Assembly: GCA_041572275.1 (NCBI GenBank)
Contig: JBFFSQ010000018.1
Location: 1 to 26,245, forward strand
DNA: 26,245 nt
From: JBFFSQ01 sp041572275
Lineage (GTDB): Bacteria; Pseudomonadota; Gammaproteobacteria; SZUA-229
Direction of reading: 5' to 3'
The notes beneath the pieces were generated by a model. That model was given only the letters and a program-made list of their open reading frames with translations. It was not told the origin of the DNA and did not search any database. The position numbers were made by a program, and so were the translations under genes. Shown piece after piece: positions 22,981 to 26,245 of this stretch (position 1 is the stretch's first letter; each line of letters begins with the position of its first letter).

Positions 22981-24906
22981 ATGCCTGTTATTACTCTGCC
23001 TGACGGTAGTCAGCGCACTTTTTCATCATCTGTATCTGTATATGACGTTGCTGCCGAAATTGGACCGGGTCTGGCCAAGGCAACATTGGCAGGAAAAGTC
23101 GATGGCAAGCTGGTTGATGCGGCTTATGTCATTGAAAATGATGCAGAATTGTCCATTATTACTGACAAAAATGAAGAAGGACTGGAAGTCATTCGGCATT
23201 CAGCGGCCCATCTCCTGGCTCAGGCCGTGAAGGCACTATATCCTTCTGCACAGATTACCATTGGGCCTGTTATCGACGATGGCTTTTATTATGATATCGA
23301 TTATGAACCTCGCTTCAGCCCCGATGATCTGGTTGCTATTGAGAAGAAGATGGCAGAGCTGGCCAATGCTGATTTCAAAGTTGAGCGTTCAGTCAAAAGT
23401 CGTGATGAGGCGGTTCGTTTTTTCCGTGATATGGGTGAAGAGTACAAGGCTCAGATTATTGAAGGTATTCCGGCCAATGAAGACCTTTCATTGTACCAGC
23501 AGGGTGACTTTATCGATCTCTGCCGAGGTCCCCATGTTCCTAGCACAGGTAAAATAAAAGCCTTTAAATTAACCAAGCTGGCGGGTGCTTACTGGCGTGG
23601 TGACTCCAATAATAAAATGCTGCAGCGCATTTATGGCACTGCCTGGCCGGATAAGAAGCAGTTAAAAGCCTATTTGCATCGTATTGCTGAGGCGGAGAAG
23701 CGCGATCATCGTAAGATTGGTAAACAACTGGGTTTGTTTCATGCTCAGGAAGAAGCGCCGGGTATGGTGTTCTGGCATAAAGATGGCTGGGATTTGAACC
23801 TGAGTATTCAGAACTATATTCGTGCTCGCTTGCGTGATAATGGTTACCAGGAGATTAACACGCCTCAGGTCGTTGATCGTAGTCTATGGGAAAAATCTGG
23901 TCACTGGGATAAATTCAGTGACATGATGTTTACTACGCATTCAGAAAACCGTGATTATGCGGTAAAGCCAATGAATTGCCCTTGTCATATTCAGGTATTC
24001 AACCAGGGCTTGAAATCCTATCGTGATTTACCCTTGCGACTGGCTGAGTTTGGTTCCTGTCATCGCAACGAGCCATCCGGTACGCTACATGGCTTGATGC
24101 GTGTGCGTAATTTTGTTCAGGATGATGCCCATATTTTCTGTACTGAAGAGCAGATACAGGATGAGGTGTCGGCTTTTATCGATTTGACCTTTGATGTCTA
24201 CAAGGATTTTGGTTTCGATAATATCGAAATTGCCCTGTCTACACGTCCGGAGCAGCGAGTCGGTTCTGATGAAATTTGGGATCAGGCAGAAAAGGCACTG
24301 GAAGAAGCTCTGAAAGCCAAGGGACTGGAATATAAGCTGCAACCGGGTGAGGGCGCTTTTTATGGCCCCAAGATCGAATTCACACTGAAGGATTGCCTGG
24401 AGCGAGGCTGGCAGTGTGGTACCATGCAGGTCGATTTCTCAATGCCTGGCCGTCTGGATGCTCAGTATGTGGCTGAAGATGGTAGCCGACAGGTACCGGT
24501 GATGTTGCACCGGGCGATATTGGGTTCGGTTGAGCGTTTTATTGGTATTTTGATTGAGCATTATGAGGGTAAATTCCCGCTGTGGTTATCACCTCAGCAT
24601 GCGGTAATCCTGAATATTACTGATCATCAGGCTGAATTTGCCCAAAAAGTGGAAAAAATACTCCATGATCAGGGCTTTAAGGTCAAAGCGGACTTGAGAA
24701 ATGAGAAGATCGGCTTTAAAATTCGCGAACATACATTACAGCGTGTTCCCTATATGTTGGTCATTGGTGACCGGGAACTAGAAAATCAGAGTGTAGCCGT
24801 GCGTTCTCGCGATGGTAAAGACCTGGGGTCGATGTCTATTGAAGACTTCGCAACCGGACTTTCAAATGCTATCGAGAACCGCGGTTTCGCTATTTTGGAG
24901 GAATAA
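22981..24906 (+). CDS. thrS: Threonyl-tRNA synthetase
   Basis: 641 residues, full length (E. coli 642). The N-terminal TGS domain (1-60) is followed by the editing domain, with HSAAH (H73, H77) that clears Ser-tRNA-Thr. The class II core has motif 2 around FGSCHRNEPSGTLHGLMRVRNF and motif 3 in VMLHRAILGSVERFIGIL, the zinc ligands in MNCPCH, DDAHIFC and MLHRA, and the C-terminal anticodon-binding domain (PLWLSPQHAVIL onward). The ATG at 22981 has AGGAG 6 bases before it and starts like the family (MPVITLPDGS). The leader carries two anticodon-mimic hairpins, so expression should be repressed by its own product. infC follows 3 bases after the stop, with its ribosome site inside the thrS end. 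Confidence 0.98.
   Translation: MPVITLPDGSQRTFSSSVSVYDVAAEIGPGLAKATLAGKVDGKLVDAAYVIENDAELSIITDKNEEGLEVIRHSAAHLLAQAVKALYPSAQITIGPVIDDGFYYDIDYEPRFSPDDLVAIEKKMAELANADFKVERSVKSRDEAVRFFRDMGEEYKAQIIEGIPANEDLSLYQQGDFIDLCRGPHVPSTGKIKAFKLTKLAGAYWRGDSNNKMLQRIYGTAWPDKKQLKAYLHRIAEAEKRDHRKIGKQLGLFHAQEEAPGMVFWHKDGWDLNLSIQNYIRARLRDNGYQEINTPQVVDRSLWEKSGHWDKFSDMMFTTHSENRDYAVKPMNCPCHIQVFNQGLKSYRDLPLRLAEFGSCHRNEPSGTLHGLMRVRNFVQDDAHIFCTEEQIQDEVSAFIDLTFDVYKDFGFDNIEIALSTRPEQRVGSDEIWDQAEKALEEALKAKGLEYKLQPGEGAFYGPKIEFTLKDCLERGWQCGTMQVDFSMPGRLDAQYVAEDGSRQVPVMLHRAILGSVERFIGILIEHYEGKFPLWLSPQHAVILNITDHQAEFAQKVEKILHDQGFKVKADLRNEKIGFKIREHTLQRVPYMLVIGDRELENQSVAVRSRDGKDLGSMSIEDFATGLSNAIENRGFAILEE
24897..24901 (+). promoter_or_regulatory. 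Shine-Dalgarno site that sets the infC start
   Basis: GGAGG, inside the last codons of thrS, with 8 bases to the ATC at 24910. The in-frame ATG at 24943 is 41 bases away and has no ribosome site of its own, so this site decides the non-standard start. Confidence 0.75.
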
Positions 24907-24909
24907 AAG

Positions 24910-25431
24910 ATCGCTGCCGATAAAAAAGTTCGTAAGAACGATATGATCACATATCCCGAAGTACGGGTAATTGATGCTGATGGTGAACAGGCCGGCATTC
25001 TTAAAATTGAAGATGCCCTGGCCATGGCTCAGAAAGCTAATCTTGATCTGGTGGAAGTGTCACCGAATGCTGAGCCACCTGTTTGTCGGATTATGGATTT
25101 CGGCAAATACAAGTTCGAAGCTAAAAAACAGCAGGCAGCGAATCGCAAGAAACAGAAGCAGGTTCAGGTTAAGGAAATTAAGTTTCGCCCACGTACTGAA
25201 GAGGGTGATTACCGGACCAAACTGAAAAAACTCATTGCCTTCCTTGAAAATGGTGACAAGGCTAAGGTAACACTGCGCTTCCGTGGCCGTGAATTTGCTC
25301 ATCAGGAACTGGGTCTGGAATTGCTGCAACGTGTGGCTAAAGACCTGGAAGAATTTGGAACTGTTGAGCAAATGCCAAAAATGGAAGGCCGTCAGATGGT
25401 GATGATGCTGTCACCCAAGAAGACCAAGTAA
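24910..25431 (+). CDS. infC: Translation initiation factor IF-3 (AUC start)
   Basis: 173 residues from the ATC at 24910 (E. coli 180). The N-terminal domain includes KVRKNDMITYPEVRVID, DLVEVSPNAEPPVCRIMDFG and the linker helix KKQQAANRKKQKQVQVKEIK. The C-terminal domain has FRPRTEEGDYRTKLKK, VTLRFRGREFAHQELGLELL and the ending MEGRQMVMMLSPKK. IF-3 checks the start codon and keeps 30S subunits free. Beginning at the ATG at 24943 would drop 11 residues (KKVRKND region) that family members have. infC genes of enterobacteria use AUU for feedback control, since IF-3 rejects non-standard starts; AUC here would work the same way. It follows thrS by 3 bases. Confidence 0.93.
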   Translation: MAADKKVRKNDMITYPEVRVIDADGEQAGILKIEDALAMAQKANLDLVEVSPNAEPPVCRIMDFGKYKFEAKKQQAANRKKQKQVQVKEIKFRPRTEEGDYRTKLKKLIAFLENGDKAKVTLRFRGREFAHQELGLELLQRVAKDLEEFGTVEQMPKMEGRQMVMMLSPKKTK

Positions 25432-25455
25432 ACGAATTGATCTACAGGATGTAGA

Positions 25456-25588
25456 GTCGTTATTGCTCCGGTAAATAACGACATTTCCGCCATTCATGGC
25501 GGTCATATGCTGCGAATGCTGAATAGCAATAGCGGTTTAGGGCAACCTAAAACGTGGTTCATCAGGGACCCACGCCCCATTAGAGGGG
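25456..25588 (+). promoter_or_regulatory. Hairpin-rich rpmI-rplT leader, candidate L20 operator
   Basis: The 239-base gap between infC and rpmI holds a run of stems: GTCGTTATT/AATAACGAC (25456-25464 with 25474-25482), CCGCCAT/ATGGCGG (25487-25493 with 25496-25502), TTTAGG-GCAA-CCTAAA with a GNRA loop (25536-25551), CGTGG/CCACG (25553-25557 with 25570-25574) and CCCC/GGGG (25575-25578 with 25585-25588). In E. coli, L20 represses rpmI through a structured leader that mimics its rRNA site. Whether these helices form that mimic was not tested. Confidence 0.5.
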
Positions 25589-25670
25589 ACTAAAACCCGA
25601 AAATAATCACCCTGTATTCGTCCTTTGGGATTGAGTCTGGGTCTTTTGAAGTATTATTTTGGAGCACACA

Positions 25671-25868
25671 ATGCCTAAGATGAAAACTAACCGCGGCGCA
25701 GCCAAGCGGTTCCGTAAGAATGGTTCTGGCGGTTTTAAACGCGCCCAGTCATTCCGTCGTCATATTTTGACTAAGAAATCCACCAAGCGTAAGCGCCATT
25801 TGCGCGAGCCTTCACAGGTTGCTTCCTGTGATGTTCGTATGGTTAGACGCATGTTGCCGTTTGTATAG
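25671..25868 (+). CDS. rpmI: 50S ribosomal protein L35
   Basis: 65 residues, the usual size. Typical start MPKMKTNRGAAKRFRKNGSG, basic centre GGFKRAQSFRRHILTKKSTK and end MVRRMLPFV. The ATG at 25671 is chosen over an upstream in-frame TTG (25659) because a GGAG site (25661-25664) precedes it and the product then begins exactly as the family does. It lies 11 bases before rplT, in the conserved infC-rpmI-rplT order. Confidence 0.98.
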   Translation: MPKMKTNRGAAKRFRKNGSGGFKRAQSFRRHILTKKSTKRKRHLREPSQVASCDVRMVRRMLPFV

Positions 25869-25879
25869 GAGCCTGAATC

Positions 25880-26245
25880 ATGTCAAGAGTTAAACGTGGT
25901 GTACAGGCGAGAGCTAAACACAAAAAGGTAATGTCGAAAGCCAAGGGTTATTACGGTGCACGTAGTCGTGTTTATCGTGTAGCTCACCAGGCTGTTATTA
26001 AAGCAGGTCAATACGCATATCGTGACCGCCGTGTTAAAAAACGTGAATTCCGTAAATTATGGATCACGCGTATTAATGCAGCTGCTCGTGAATTTGAAAT
26101 GTCATACAGCCGTTTCATTAACGGTTTAAGCAAAGCTGAGATCGATATTGATCGTAAAGTTTTAGCTGATATCGCAGTTCACGATAAAGCCGCTTTTGGT
26201 CAATTGGTTGAAGCTGCTAAAGCTGGCCTTGCGAAAGCTGCTTAA
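25880..26245 (+). CDS. rplT: 50S ribosomal protein L20
   Basis: 121 residues (E. coli 117 mature), complete: the stop codon is the last three bases of the window. The basic extended N-terminus (MSRVKRGVQARAKHKKVM, KGYYGARSRVYRVAHQAVIK) that threads into 23S rRNA is followed by the globular domain (FRKLWITRINAAAREFEMSY, INGLSKAEIDIDRKVLADIA). L20 is an early assembly protein and, in relatives, the repressor of its own rpmI-rplT message. GGAG stands 8 bases before the ATG. pheS would be expected next, outside the window. Confidence 0.98.
   Translation: MSRVKRGVQARAKHKKVMSKAKGYYGARSRVYRVAHQAVIKAGQYAYRDRRVKKREFRKLWITRINAAAREFEMSYSRFINGLSKAEIDIDRKVLADIAVHDKAAFGQLVEAAKAGLAKAA

Overview
The window comes from a gammaproteobacterium, probably aquatic and respiratory. 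The evidence is the order tRNA-Val / thrS / infC / rpmI / rplT, as in pseudomonads; dnaX-ybaB-recR with a short 4.5S SRP RNA nearby; an OxyR with the E. coli cysteine pair at the same residue numbers; and a hybrid peroxiredoxin-glutaredoxin. I cannot name the genus. No CRISPR array, insertion sequence, transposase or phage gene was seen.

Layout. 1-1010: end of an EAL (c-di-GMP phosphodiesterase) gene meeting a GNAT acetyltransferase gene tail to tail. 1104-4537, minus strand: a peroxide-defence block of oxyR, prx-grx and gor, with a very good OxyR operator and promoter before prx-grx and a bidirectional terminator after gor. 4785-13018, plus strand: an AT-rich, tightly packed four-gene sensory operon made of binding lipoprotein, hybrid kinase, second binding lipoprotein and second hybrid kinase, with no transporter subunits and no output regulator. 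13101-13260: ffs and its promoter. 13288-15454, minus: a GT4 glycosyltransferase and a calcineurin-like UDP-diacylglucosamine-hydrolase-type phosphatase. 15614-18856, plus: an exported chalcone-isomerase-fold protein, then dnaX, ybaB and recR. 19015-19752: a small unknown protein and a HIT hydrolase. 19770-22334, minus: a membrane GGDEF-EAL protein. 22576-22980: tRNA-Val, a 188-base structured segment closed by an exact copy of the tRNA 3' end, and the thrS leader. 22981-26245: thrS, infC (AUC start), rpmI and rplT.

How the parts work together. OxyR would sense peroxide and induce prx-grx and gor; the fusion enzyme reduces peroxides with glutathione, and the reductase regenerates glutathione, apparently with NADH rather than NADPH. 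The sensory operon looks like two periplasmic-ligand-to-kinase modules. The first kinase also carries a FixL-like PAS domain with the haem histidine, and the second has lost its receiver phospho-acceptor Asp. This operon is the best candidate here for an undescribed system. The translation block shows likely autogenous control: two tRNA-Thr anticodon mimics before thrS, an AUC start for infC, and a hairpin-rich leader before rpmI-rplT.

All calls come from reading the sequence; no database search or folding program was run. Protein-level calls for housekeeping genes are firm. Ligands, promoters and RNA folds are inferences.
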